64,000 bases of DNA from Sanderia malayensis. Its lineage: Eukaryota; Cnidaria; Scyphozoa; Semaeostomeae; Pelagiidae. Each line of letters opens with the position of its first letter. The first letter of the stretch is position 1. Under the pieces are notes generated by a model. That model saw only the letters and a list, made by a program, of their open reading frames with translations. It searched no databases and was not told where the DNA came from. Made by a program: the position numbers and the translations under genes. The DNA is taken from assembly GCA_013076295.1 (NCBI GenBank), contig RQOL01000876.1:3906001-3970000 (forward strand). Reading direction: 5' to 3'. This document shows, piece after piece, positions 1 to 11,714 of this stretch.

Positions 1-273
1 ATGAGATACCCAAATAAGTTCAAAACAGAACATTATAAATATACGGCAAAATTACTGTTTATAAATCAATGCTAATATCCCTATTTATATCCATGTCACC
101 ATGTGTAGGAACTTCTTGCAAACGCCAATAGGCATTTCTGTTTGCACAGGGATTCTATGAACTCGAAAATTTTCAAAACAAAGTGAGAACACATAATGAA
201 CTTCGCTTGGTTTAAATCAAAGCATGTTTGGAGAAGACAAAAACGGTAAATGAAACTTATCAACACGACTTAC
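1..273. other. Intron of the lectin/CUB/sushi gene; no exon seen
   Basis: This stretch follows the splice donor at 273-272 on the minus strand, so it should be intron. I see no sushi, CUB or stop-containing exon in it. Confidence 0.5.
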
Positions 274-3200
274 GATCGCAAGTTGGGCGTGGTCCTGTCC
301 ATTTACCATCTGCTTTACATGTAATCTTGTTGGCTCCATTCAGTTTATAACCCCGTGTACAATTGAATTGTATGATAGCACCAACCATTGTACTGCTGCC
401 GATCTTGTGACCATTGACAGGAGCGCCAGGATCTCCACACCCAACGTCTGTAATCAACAAAGATAATCAGTTCATCAATCAATCATTGATTAAAGTATTT
501 AAGCCCTGTATCAGCCGAAGGCTCTGTCCAGATATAACCGTAGACTCAGAGATAGGCAACATCTATTCCCTGGTGGTCACGCTCAAACATAGATAAATCA
601 TGGAACAGATATAACAATAGATAAAGACTTACTTATGCAGTTTGGTAAAATACCAGTCCATGTTCCGTCAACTTGGCATCGTCTCACTTTCGTTCCATTC
701 AGCCTGTATCCACCAAAACAATTGTACGTAACATTGCTATTGTACTTGTAGTTACCTTCGACAACCATCCAGCCGTTGTCAATGTTACCAGATGGACCAC
801 ATACTATTTCTATGAGTAAAATTCACAAGCCTCACGGTAAAGAAATGATATAATTCATTATCCTATGGTACTACGGGTTGCAATAATAATTTAAAATGCG
901 GTGCCATCAAAACAATTCTCAGTGGGATTTCTTAGATTAGGTCAAGTATATGGCTATTAATGCAGTGCAATGGTAATAGTGATTCCTACCTTGGCATTTC
1001 GGGGTTTGTGGCGTCCATAATCCTTTGAATAAACAGGTTTTGCTTGAACCATCAATTAGCCTGTAACCACGATCACATCTGTACCAAACTCTCACGCCAT
1101 AATGCGTGTCCAAAGTGCTGAGCGAGCCATGAACAGGACTAGTCAATGATGAACACCCTATGGTAAACAACAGTAATTCGCTCTAACAACGGTAAATGCG
1201 TGTTTGTGTTGATGGAGGCTCACTTTGCACAGTACTGAGTAAACCTCCTTTATAATCACATTCATTAGCCAACTTAACACAATCTTACCAATTGAATATG
1301 ATAAATTAAATCCCTTCCTTGAGTAACTGTAATCAGTTCTGATAGAAATTCTGGGTACAGCTCCGACTTGTAAAATCCATGAACTTGTCTCTTCTTTCGC
1401 TAGCTCTCCAGAGTATCTAGCAGCCAATGTCTTTCCTGGGCCAGTCTGTATATCAACGGTATCAAAGTACTTCTCAGTGACAAAGTAGTGGAATTTCAGG
1501 GTCAATGATCTGTTATTTGGCTCAGAAATCTGCCAAGCGCATCGCAAAAGGTTGGGATATTTGCCATAGCTAAAGCCCGGACTTGTTATGACACCATAGC
1601 TGTTGTTAAGCTCAGTAAAGCAATCTAAAGCAACAAACAAAAGCATATGTCATGTAATGAAAAGGAAGGAAGCAGTGATGAATTAATAAAAGTAGGAAAA
1701 AGCAAATACAAAAGAGTGATTATCAGTATGCAAACAGACAAGGCATGGAAGCATATGAAAGTATAAAAAAATACCTCCTCTTATCAATGCTTTGAATCCT
1801 CTTTTGACAGTGGCAAAATCAGATGAAAATCTCACAAACAGATTAGAGCCAGTTGTTGCAAAGGAAATTCTGCGATGGCTCCCCGATAATCTTGCGATGA
1901 GTTGACTTGTCGCTGTGTTGCCGTCGATGACGTCTACAAAATCGTTCTTGGCCTCCGTTTCGAAATCGATAAACTGAATGCTAAGTTCGTTGCCACTAGT
2001 AGTGGATATCTTCCATTCGCACTTGGCAGATGAGGGATAATCTTGGGGATATTTTGGGGACATGATTTCGCGTTGTTGACCAGGACTCAGGGCCATTGTT
2101 GCACCGCATGCTTCAGGAACTAAAAAACGCCAAATGACTTAGATTGATAAATTTAACCCAGTTGGAGTTGTCTATCCAAAACCCAAGGTAAATTAACTCA
2201 AAAAAACTAAAAAATTCTCCAAAGGATGAGAATGCAATAGGTTCAATTAACTTGTAAGTAGACAACATATGATTCCTTACCTGCTTTGAAACGTGCAAAG
2301 AAACCTTTCATTGTGTACGAATAATCTGATTTGAAACGAACCAGAAGCTGAGGTCCGGACGATATAATTGGCGCCGGTGTGCGCCATCCAGTAATACGCT
2401 TAAGCAGCCTCGATTTCAATGAGGGGCCGTCGTAGGCGTAAATGAAGTCGTAGTTGACTTCCAGTTGGAGATTGTCAATAGTTAGCTCGACTTTGTTTTT
2501 CAGAGGCACTGTTATAAGCCACGTGCAGTCTGCATCGTTGGGATATGATGACGGATACAAAGGTGAACTGAAATTGCCTGACGAACCCTCAAGCTTACCT
2601 CCGCAGAGATGATCTGGGGGCAAAATTAATACACACATTAATAAGGCAAAATGGATAGAATAACATTCATTGAAGCAGTTGTTGTTGTTGTTATCGTGAC
2701 AACGAATGACATCAAGTAAGCAGAATGGAAAAATACAATATAATATACAAATCTTTTAATAAAACAATCAAAAGACAATAAACTCACTGCAATTTTGTTC
2801 ATCTGAGTTATCTCCACAATCATTCACTCTATCACAAATTGCATACTTTGTTATACATTTACCATTGTTGCATCGAAATTGTCCTATAAATTAATAAAAT
2901 ATACAGTAAAAAATAAAAATACTGAATAAATATCTCTTCACTACATATATTTTCAAAAGGAAAATAATAACTCTCGATAGTAGCAGTAGCAAGGTACATA
3001 CCTCGAGTGCATGCTGTTATCTGAAAAAATAAAAATCATCAAATTTCTGGAATATATCTAACTTCGATAACCTCATTATTCAGTATCAATAGGTAGACAA
3101 ACAAGAACTCAATCCAAGTATAAAGTACTAAAACGAAGAATATCAAACCCAACCTTTCCATATTATATTCGTTTGGCATCAATTCACAACGTACAGCTGG

Positions 3201-5990
3201 TTGGTAAAAAGAAAGAAAGAGGAGTAAACAGAATCCGTTATATGTATTACCTGACACATGAAAGGCTGTTCGTCTTGGCATCGATTGTCGTTCCAAAGAG
3301 AGACTCTCCATCCACGTGAGAACATTTCCACACAATCCTCGCCGCGACCTGCATCGTCTGGCTGTCCACGTGCAAAGAAATAAAAGCTCCAACGACTTGC
3401 ACGTGTTCCATCTGACCACTCAAAACGATCCTCAACCCTACGGTCGTTGGCGCCTGAGAGTTGGAACAAACCAATTGAATTTACATTTACAGGGAAAACT
3501 CAATACTACGATGCCCTCCTTTCTCCATATAAAGAGCCTTTCTGGGTTCTTTATACGGAGAAAGGAGGGCATCGTTTGTAATTGAGGTTTCTTGAATTGC
3601 TTTACAAGGTCAATTCAGCTCAACAAATGATATTATGCACAGCTCAACTTGAAATGTAATTACCTTATATGTATTGCGAAGGGTATTCACTGCCGGAAAC
3701 GGTTGAATACCCTTCGCAATGCTTATTGTTCGGTGGTGTACATAGGACAATGACACAATAACTTGCGGTTCACCGCAATATACCACTATATTTACGAACA
3801 GAAAGAGAAGACAGATTTGGTAAAGGACAAAATTTGAATATGGCACCATCATTCGAGCAACTCACCAATCCAGAATGATCTGTGCCACCGACGACCTCTG
3901 CTAAAATATCTGGCAACTCTCGTTACAAATAAATTTGTACGGTAGTTTCTTATCGTCACTAAATCACCACCAAGCCTGGATAAAGAACAATTTAGTAAAA
4001 CTAGAACAAAGACACTCCATTCCACAAATCGAGTACTCCGTTCCAGCGATTCATACTCTGTGTAATGATTCAATTTAAGTAAGCGTAGTATTAGTGGCAA
4101 TACCTTCGGCAGTGATATTGTGCATCGACCCATTGTCGATCGTCGTCAACATACAAGTAACAACGATTGCATCTTTGTATCCATCCTGTTAAAGAAAAAC
4201 TGCAGAATTAGAATAGAGACTAGGAAGGCTGGCGCGCTTCGCTCGCCACCTCCCGAAAGCGATCTTCAACAAAAGTGGGGTGGGTCTCTGTTGTTTTGGC
4301 CTTCGCCCTGAGTGGGATAGCGATCTTAAACAAAGTGGGTGGGTTTCTATTGTTACTGCCTCTGTTGTGAGTGCAACACCGACGGTCAAAAAAGTGGGAT
4401 GAACACACAAAGTAATATACTTTCAGTTGAAATTATGCAAGTTTTAATAGTTCCATCCATTCCCCGACCAAAAATGTGAGTCCAGAAAGGAATATTGTTG
4501 TCAATGTCCAAGGAGGGCAGGCAGGGCCAAATGCTATAAACACGTCTTAATGTCGTCATCGGGGCGGGGCCCATTTTCCATTCACCCCAGGCCCCAAAAA
4601 GGTCCTAAGCTGGCCTTGGTATGAGTTGTTACTGCAACGTCGGCGGGTGCAATCTTTGCGTGGCTGGCTTGTCTTATTCAAGCTCAAACGAAAACCAGAC
4701 TTCAATACATGCTAACAGTAGCACGGATATCGGATCTATTCTAAAGTCCTTGCGAGTCCTAGCATGTTAACAGATTTTGTAAGGGAAATGCATTCCAGAC
4801 GATAATATTCAATGTATTGTAAACGACATGCAAACAAAACGTGGTTTAAAATTCCATTCGATGACTTACCTTGTGGGCATGCAAAATGTCGCTGATAATA
4901 CGCATTGTTCTGAGTCTGATGAAAACAAAAGTTACCACAGTAATACGTTAAGCATAATTATATTGAACACGGTAAAGCCGGGCAATAACGTCAAAGACTT
5001 TTCAGGTTAAGCCATATTGTTTACATCCCAAATTTCCCATTGAAAGTTTCTTGCAAGTAGTTTCACTTGCGAGGCATCACTGTAAAGCTAAAATACTTAT
5101 TATAATAGACAGTCGTTTGCTGTGTTTACGTTTTTTAATAAACAGCACTGCAGGTTGGAGATTTGGTCCAGTGGTTGGGGATTAAGATCAACGTTCAGGT
5201 CTAGTGCCAATCTTTGCAAGGTCACAAATAATCCCATTGTTCCCAAGAAATTTTTGAAAAATTGTTCAAAGACTTATGACCACTTGACAACCCATTTCGC
5301 CGTTTTTCGAGCACATACAACTCTGAATGTTATGATTTATAATTTGGGTTTTTCCAAATATATTACGTGCGTTAGGCCTTTGAAAAAGTCAACAAAGCAA
5401 ATTCATTCTGACTATCTGTTGACAAGGCTTTTGTTTTCCCGGCCGGGTTAATATGCACATCATTAATCTTCTGCACATTCTTCATGCGTACATGCTTTTG
5501 AAAACCAAGTTACGGTACACGCATTGTTTTGCTTTATGAGACTGTTTTTTATTACTTGGCAAACAAATTATTTCCCCGCTATCTCAGAATGATAATTACC
5601 TGTTCATTTCGTGGAAATCAATAACGTCATAAAATGTTATATTAAATATATTAAATAATTAATAAAAAATATCACTTACGCAATACATATTACCAATGCA
5701 CGAAAGTTTCGCGCATATTTTTCAGTAATCAAAACCACATCCAACATATTATATTACATCAAACGAAATGTGACAAGTTTTGATAATTAAAAGCTTTAAA
5801 AGTCAAGAAACACCATGTATTGGGTCACAAAACTGATCTTAATATATAATGAATACTAAAAACTGATTGTATTTGATTTGAAAGAAGGAGAGACTCAAAC
5901 GTGATTACTTACCGTGTCTTCAACTTGTGAGACAACACCCCAACTGCAGAATACAACTGCAACTGAGATTATAAAATGTCTTGCAATCAT
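274..5990 (-). CDS. Secreted C-type lectin / LDLa / CUB / sushi mosaic protein (3' end outside window)
   Basis: Exons read on the minus strand: 5990-5913 (ATG and a hydrophobic signal peptide, [14 protein letters not shown]), 4187-4104, 3975-3866 and 3453-3251 (one C-type lectin domain, with [22 protein letters not shown] and [13 protein letters not shown]), a 19-nt exon 3020-3002, 2883-2788 (LDLa, ending [10 protein letters not shown]), three CUB exons 2613-2281, 2119-1775 and 1624-1289, then three sushi exons 1157-990, 809-633 and 447-274. From the lectin onwards each junction keeps the frame, and all LDLa, CUB and sushi exons begin and end in phase 1, as expected of shuffled domain cassettes. 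One linker exon between the signal exon (phase 0) and 4187 (phase 1) is missing from my model. Exon 447-274 ends in a GTAAGT donor, so the gene continues left of the window. Inferred role: extracellular adhesion, recognition or complement-like protein; no orthologue is assigned. Confidence 0.85.
3509..3574. repeat. Hairpin, 30-bp arms, 6-nt loop
   Basis: Arms 3509-3538 and 3545-3574 are inverted copies differing at two positions. It lies in an intron of the lectin gene and has no flanking coding signal. It could be a fold-back element or a template-switch scar. Confidence 0.9.
3673..3720. repeat. Hairpin, 17-bp perfect arms
   Basis: Arms 3673-3689 and 3704-3720 are perfect inverted copies around a 14-nt loop, in the same lectin-gene intron as the hairpin at 3509-3574 but unrelated to it in sequence. 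Confidence 0.9.
4188..5912. other. Long 5' intron of the lectin gene
   Basis: Lies between the signal-peptide exon and the first lectin exon identified. Frame requires one more short exon here, of length 3n+1, which I could not pick out confidently. Around 4225-4400 short motifs recur (CGATCTT...AAC then AAAGTGGG/TGGGT), suggesting a small degenerate tandem element. Otherwise AT-rich and non-coding. Confidence 0.6.
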
Positions 5991-8124
5991 ATTTCTTCGT
6001 CAAACTTCTCTATATGCAGCAACTAACTTTGTTAATGATGATATGGTTATTGATTATTATTCAACTGGACCGGCCAGTTTTCTTTTGCACAAAACTGCAC
6101 TGCAGTGTAACTTATTTGTTGCTTCTTGTTCGCCGCAGCTTCGCGGTAGGAAAAGATTGATTGAATTGAAATCAGCTCAGAAGAATTTCTGTTTCAAATT
6201 CAACATACGATGATCCCAATGGCGTCAAATGTGTGGGTTGGTGTTGACAAGACCGGGGGATGATTCCCAAGTTGACAATGAAACCTCCCTTTTTTCGTGC
6301 GATGACAAAATTCCGCTAATCTAGACACCAGGGCCTGCATTATAACAATTTAAGGCCGAAAACCCAATGGCCGCAATAAATTGACTCGGGAATCGAGTTG
6401 CTTTCCCTTCTTTTGTCGTCACTTGATCTCCATAACTGTCACGCACGAGCATCATTATTTTTTAGAAAAGATTCTTCTCAAATTGTTTAATTTACGAAGG
6501 AAGCCCCATTGTGTAATTTCAGCTGATAAAATACAGCCTCGAAAAGCTCTATTCAGATCGCTACAACACGCCCTTTTTCAAAGAAAAGCTGACAGAACTC
6601 TTGATATTCGCTGAGACCATCCCGTGCACAAGCTTAAGTCAATAGATCTTTTGAGAATGAAAATTTTGCAGTTCCTTAATTATTCTTAAGTCCGGTACTA
6701 AATTTTCTTGAATGTTTGGCCATCCTTGGTTTCATTTCTTTATAAACTAGTTTTGTTATTAAAACATGTAAAGGTCAATGGAGCTCTCACGGCAGTGGCT
6801 CATGCAACAGTGTGCCAGAGACCTCTCTGGGTATCTTTATTATTTAAACCCACTGTTTGTGTCTGTAGCCGACTGGCCGGCACAATCAGCCAACGCAAAT
6901 GACGATCAAATAGTAAATTTCACTCTTGCTTCTCATATTTTGATGTGGACTTTCATTCCAAATTGCAAGCCCGAGACCTCGTCTCGTTGATCAACCAAAA
7001 AAGTAAATAAAAACAAAAGGTTAACACCTTTAAGACCCTATTAATAATAAATAAGTTCATCTAGTTCTTTTGAGAATAATTTGTGAGCAAAACTGGAGTC
7101 CAGTGTAGTTATAGCTTAGTTTGATTAAACATTTTTCTTTTATTATTAAAGTTAATAGACAAAAATTAAGAAACGTTAGTGGGAAGCTCAAGAATAAGTT
7201 TGAAACTGCAAAATTTCCATTCTAAAAAAACTCTGTTGTTTGATTTTACACAATGTATTTACTTTTACAACAATGATGTTTATATAAGAATATACTAAAG
7301 CCCAAAATTTCCTTTCTAAAAAACAATGAAAAATTGAAAATAACTCAAGCTCGGCAAATGTTAAAGGAATCTTATGAAAGAGTGTGTAAATAGTTGGTCA
7401 CGGCATGGCCTTGATGAATATATCAAGAATTTTGTGAACTTTTGCTTGAAAAACATTAAAATTTTTATTTTGATATGTAACGGGTTGTTTTCCTGACGAT
7501 CTGGGTTTATATTATATCCATGCAAACATACTCAACTTCATAACAATATGGCAATTTTTGAACCAGAAAATGGGAAACTTTTGGTACTAAAATGCCAAAA
7601 TTTATCATGCCAATTTAAGACACTTTTGATACTTTTAATACTTTTAATAAGTTTATCAAAAAACGTTCTGATTTGAGCAATCCCTTGTTTTGCAGCGAGC
7701 TTTGCTGCACGCATTGCTCCATTGTTACCAAGACAAAAAGAGAACCTTTGTTCGTTGATATCACCTTGTTGTTTTTAATTCTCTTTGGCATGGTAACTAC
7801 ATTAAGGATCAGGACACGCAATCGATTAAAACTTTGGAGGTGCAGTGCAAAGCATTGTTTAGCACCAGCGACAGAGGCATTCAAGGTTATCATAGCCGGC
7901 ACCCTTTTCAACTAAAGAATTTCATGTAGTTGTTCAATTTCGAGTTTTGTTTCTTTGTTGTATTCATCTGTATCATCCGGCTAAACGTAAGACGATTATA
8001 AATATAATGCAACATCCACTCCATCAACATAGCTGTCATATGTTGTCATCAAATCAAGCGATGTTTTCGTCAACTCACAAATATTCACCCATATAAGGTT
8101 TTTGGCTTGGAAATGCGAGGTTTG
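5991..8124. other. Intergenic DNA, no gene recognised
   Basis: About 2.1 kb between the signal-peptide exon of the lectin gene and the stop of the coiled-coil gene. Open frames here are short, lack plausible splice context and show no family resemblance. The first few hundred bases should hold the lectin gene promoter; I see no clear motif. Confidence 0.55.
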
Positions 8125-10608
8125 TCAAAGGTTGACGGGGGGTAACCTGGCAGCAGCCTTCTTTATATTCTTCTCTATTCTTTTAATATATCCAGTCAAA
8201 ACCCTATCTTTCACCTCAATACTTGATGACTCAGATCTCAGCATCTTTTCTTCTTCGTCGAGTATTTTCTCAGTTTGCATCAATGCACTTCGTTCTTGCA
8301 TAACCCCATCCAAGTCTGCCTCAATGTTCTTCAGATGATTGCTATTCGATGCCATATGTTTGGTTATTCTCTCGATATCAAGGCAAATAGATTTGTGCTC
8401 AAGCGTGAGCTGCTCCACAATGTCTGTGCTTGACAAAGCCCTGATGCTTGGCAAGCTAATCGCGTCCTTTGTTAGCATGTCAGAGAGTACTGCTGACACC
8501 CATCGCTTCTTTCTCTTCTCTGTCACAAAAACATTGCTTTGTCGTGATGAATGTTGCCTTCTGCTGCTATTGATCCTGAGCTTAATCTCTTTTGCTTGCT
8601 CTTTGTGCATGATCAACTGCTTAGATAGCTCGGCCAGCATCGAACAAGTCTGCATCTTCTTCTCATTCAACTCGTCCATCCTTGAAAGTACTCGACGAAG
8701 TTTCCTTCTCGTATCTTCCAAGCTCACAGTGACTGTTTTCAAACGAGCATCGTGCTGCCTCGCATCGCCCATTGTGGATTGCTTCTCCGCAGTCAACTCG
8801 TGGAGTTTCTTCTCCTCCCTTGTCTGCGCATCAAACGATTCAACAGGCCTCCACACCTCAAATATGTAAGACTGTTCTCTCTCAAAACCATTGCTCCTCG
8901 TTGAATCCAACAACGACTGTACCATACGCACACACTTTGCAGCTTTCATGCACAGGTCTGGAATCAAACGCAGAACCAAGTAGAAGTCACGACACCCGGA
9001 ATAAAATATGACTTCCATAAAAAACTGAATGCTCTCTTTAGTGAAGCAACTTTCTTTGATCATAATTCCGGTCTGCAGCAAGGCACCCCAATTATTCAGA
9101 ATATCACTCAGACCAATTATGGTCTTGCGACAATGCTTTGTTTTGTAGTAGACGGCCAGGGGAGAGTAAATGCTCTGGACAAACTTCGAATAGAACCGTT
9201 GCATCTGTGCATGTATAGCAATGTAACGACGAAGTGTCTCCACACAGAATTGCCAATGGTTCTTCACATTGGCTTCTTCATTCATCGATGAAGGATAAGT
9301 TCTCTCAGTCCACTCAAGCAGTTCAACGATCTAAAGGGAGAAACAAATAGTAATCACATGTTCTTCACCTACCACACTAACCCAATTTGGTGCAACATAT
9401 GATGAAAGACTCAATCACACTAATTATCACTCAACCGGTTCACTAAAGAATCCTTTTATCGATTCATCACATTTAGCAACAATTAATTAGATCGGTTGAT
9501 TGACATCCCCAATTAGCCATAAAGAACTGCATTGTAACATCGACAACCTTGCATTCAATTATCAATTAGCCAGTCTACATAATTAGTCAAATTCCATGAT
9601 GGCCCATCCTGACATGTAACTTCACTATTGTCTGACTTACGTAACACACTAACTTCTGACTAACTTTAAGTAAACACATTTCGTTTCGTTCTTTTAATGG
9701 GTTATTGCTATGTGGTTTTTTATACCAGAACAATACAGCAATCTACTACTCATCCATTCCGCTATAAGCCAGTCAACCGATGAATCAATGAATCAATCTA
9801 ATCACTCAATCGTCTGATTAGTGATCATGCTTACTTGATCAACTGATGCAACATATGCATTAGGTCTTAATCCCCCAAAAAGCTTATGATTCCATGACCT
9901 CCATTCATTCGTGATTCGTTTCAATGCCTTGACCAAGTCAATGAGTAGATTGTCTTTGTCTTTAAGAAACGCACTGAGTTCTTCTGAATACTTTGCGCAC
10001 TCTGTTTGCAACGATACATGCCTTGCCATGCCACTCAGCATTCTCAACTCATGCTGCTGCAATGTGAAGGGGCAACGAAATACAATGCGAAATTGCACAT
10101 TTTACAACAAGCAATTACACATCTTGCGTTACATCACTACATCAGTTATCATGAATCACTATTATCATCATACACTGACCTTCAGCAAATGAGAAGACAA
10201 AATTACAAAGAAAAACTTTGTGACGCAGGTAAAGTAGGGGACAAAAGTCCTTGGGACACTTTAAAAATTACGAAAATAAGACAATCAATCCGTAAACTTC
10301 TTTTTTCGTGGGGTTTATTCAACCCCCATTCCCCCTAAAATAGTGTTGCTCTTTCAATCAGACTCCTGTGATCATCGTGCAACAAAATATTGTCGATATT
10401 GTAGAAGATTTTCCAAGATTGTCTCTACTCTCTAGAGACAGCATTACTTTGTGAAGGAAGTGAAAGAAGAATGCTTGCAAAGCTTGTAAGTAAACGCACG
10501 TTTTCCAGGACTTTTATCCCCCTATTGTGGACCTTCGATAAAGCTAATGATTGGCGAGAATCTGTGCATTTGACTTACCTCAAGCTGCGATGTGTTCAGC
10601 ATAAACAT
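8125..10608 (-). CDS. Unrecognised coiled-coil protein, 485 residues, three exons
   Basis: Exons 10608-10579 (MFMLNTSQLE), 10056-9835 and 9330-8125 (stop) join in phase 0 with clean splice sites (GTAAGT donor at 10578, GCAG acceptor before 10056, GTAAGC donor at 9834, TTTAG acceptor before 9330), giving 1458 nt. The N-terminal ~240 residues are predicted helical and fairly hydrophobic or aromatic (VWRPVESF ends this part). From about residue 240 to the end the chain is highly charged heptad-like sequence, with clusters such as RRKLRRVL, EKRKKRWVSAVL and EEEKMLRSESSS, so a long coiled coil is likely. There is no signal peptide or membrane segment. The helical-bundle-plus-coil layout is loosely reminiscent of BAR-type or centrosomal proteins, but I do not recognise the family and assign no function. 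Intron 9331-9834 shows nothing else. Confidence 0.75.
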
Positions 10609-11714
10609 TTTGGAAAAAACCTCAACTCCAGTAGAATCCTATCCTAATTCTTCCAGCAGCGAGAAGCAATATCCTTCAGAAACCACACAAGAATCGTAAA
10701 ATCGCAGCTCTCATCCACAAATAATGCCGAATATTCCTCTTGCATGTACTTTTAATCAAAGATCCTTAAAACAGCTCCTTTTTGCTCTCCAATTAGAGTC
10801 TTTTTGCCGTGATGGCTCAGAATCTTCGTTCTTTGTTTGAAGTGAAATGTTGAAATGTTCAAGCTTGCAAACAATAAGTACCACGACGCCTTGGACACCC
10901 AATACCACAACGATAAATACTACGACACTCTTCGATTTTCAGGGCAAACGAGCGCAAGTGAACAAACTATAACTGAAATCCATACACTGTAATGCCAAGT
11001 TGTTAAAACGCGTAACTCGTTCTAAGCATGGTTTAACATTGACATACGCGCAGTGAGACTCCATGAAACATTAATACGCCTTCGGCCACAAATAATCAGC
11101 AAACGAAAAGAAATCGATGAATTTCAACTGCTTTATTAAGCTGCTGTGGTTTTATCAGCTGCTATATCGGTTATAAATGCATGGAAAAGTATACCTCTTT
11201 GACAACGTCTGTGAACACTGAACAATTATCCAGCTGGTACTTGAGTAACATGCAATAAAACACTCGATAAACAATTAATCTATTCCTACGATGGAATGAT
11301 ACTGCACACACACAACGTATTAATGAGATAGAATCCCTCTTTTAAAACACTTTTGACCTGGTTTGATTTGACACTGTCATCAAATAAGTCATTCAAATTA
11401 ATTATGTAAAGTTGGGCTGGCCCATTCCCCCGCTTAAGGCTTGTTATTATTTTGATGGATTAGCAAGCAATTGAATAAATGAATATAAAGCATCTAAAAT
11501 ACTGTTACACGGGACAATGTTTTACACCAACTTGTCTCATGGTAAACAAAGGCATTCCAGGAAATGTTTTGCAACCATCGTTACACGCAGCAACAATTTG
11601 TGCAACTTGCAACGACTAAGGACGGACAGCTGTCTTTGGGCACTGGAAACAATGACAAACGTTAACAGAACTTTCGCCAAATGTAAACTTGCAATTCAAG
11701 TTGCAAAAATCGAT
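10609..11714. other. Intergenic DNA upstream of the coiled-coil gene
   Basis: No coding exon, RNA gene or clear repeat recognised. The promoter of the minus-strand gene starting at 10608 should lie at the left end. Confidence 0.5.

Noticed and set aside
3316..3585. 89-codon plus-strand frame
   Set aside because: Crosses the antisense of a lectin exon and the hairpin at 3509-3574; no support.
8339..8869. 176-codon plus-strand open frame
   Set aside because: Antisense shadow of the coiled-coil gene; the minus-strand frame is longer, spliced and has consistent coding character.
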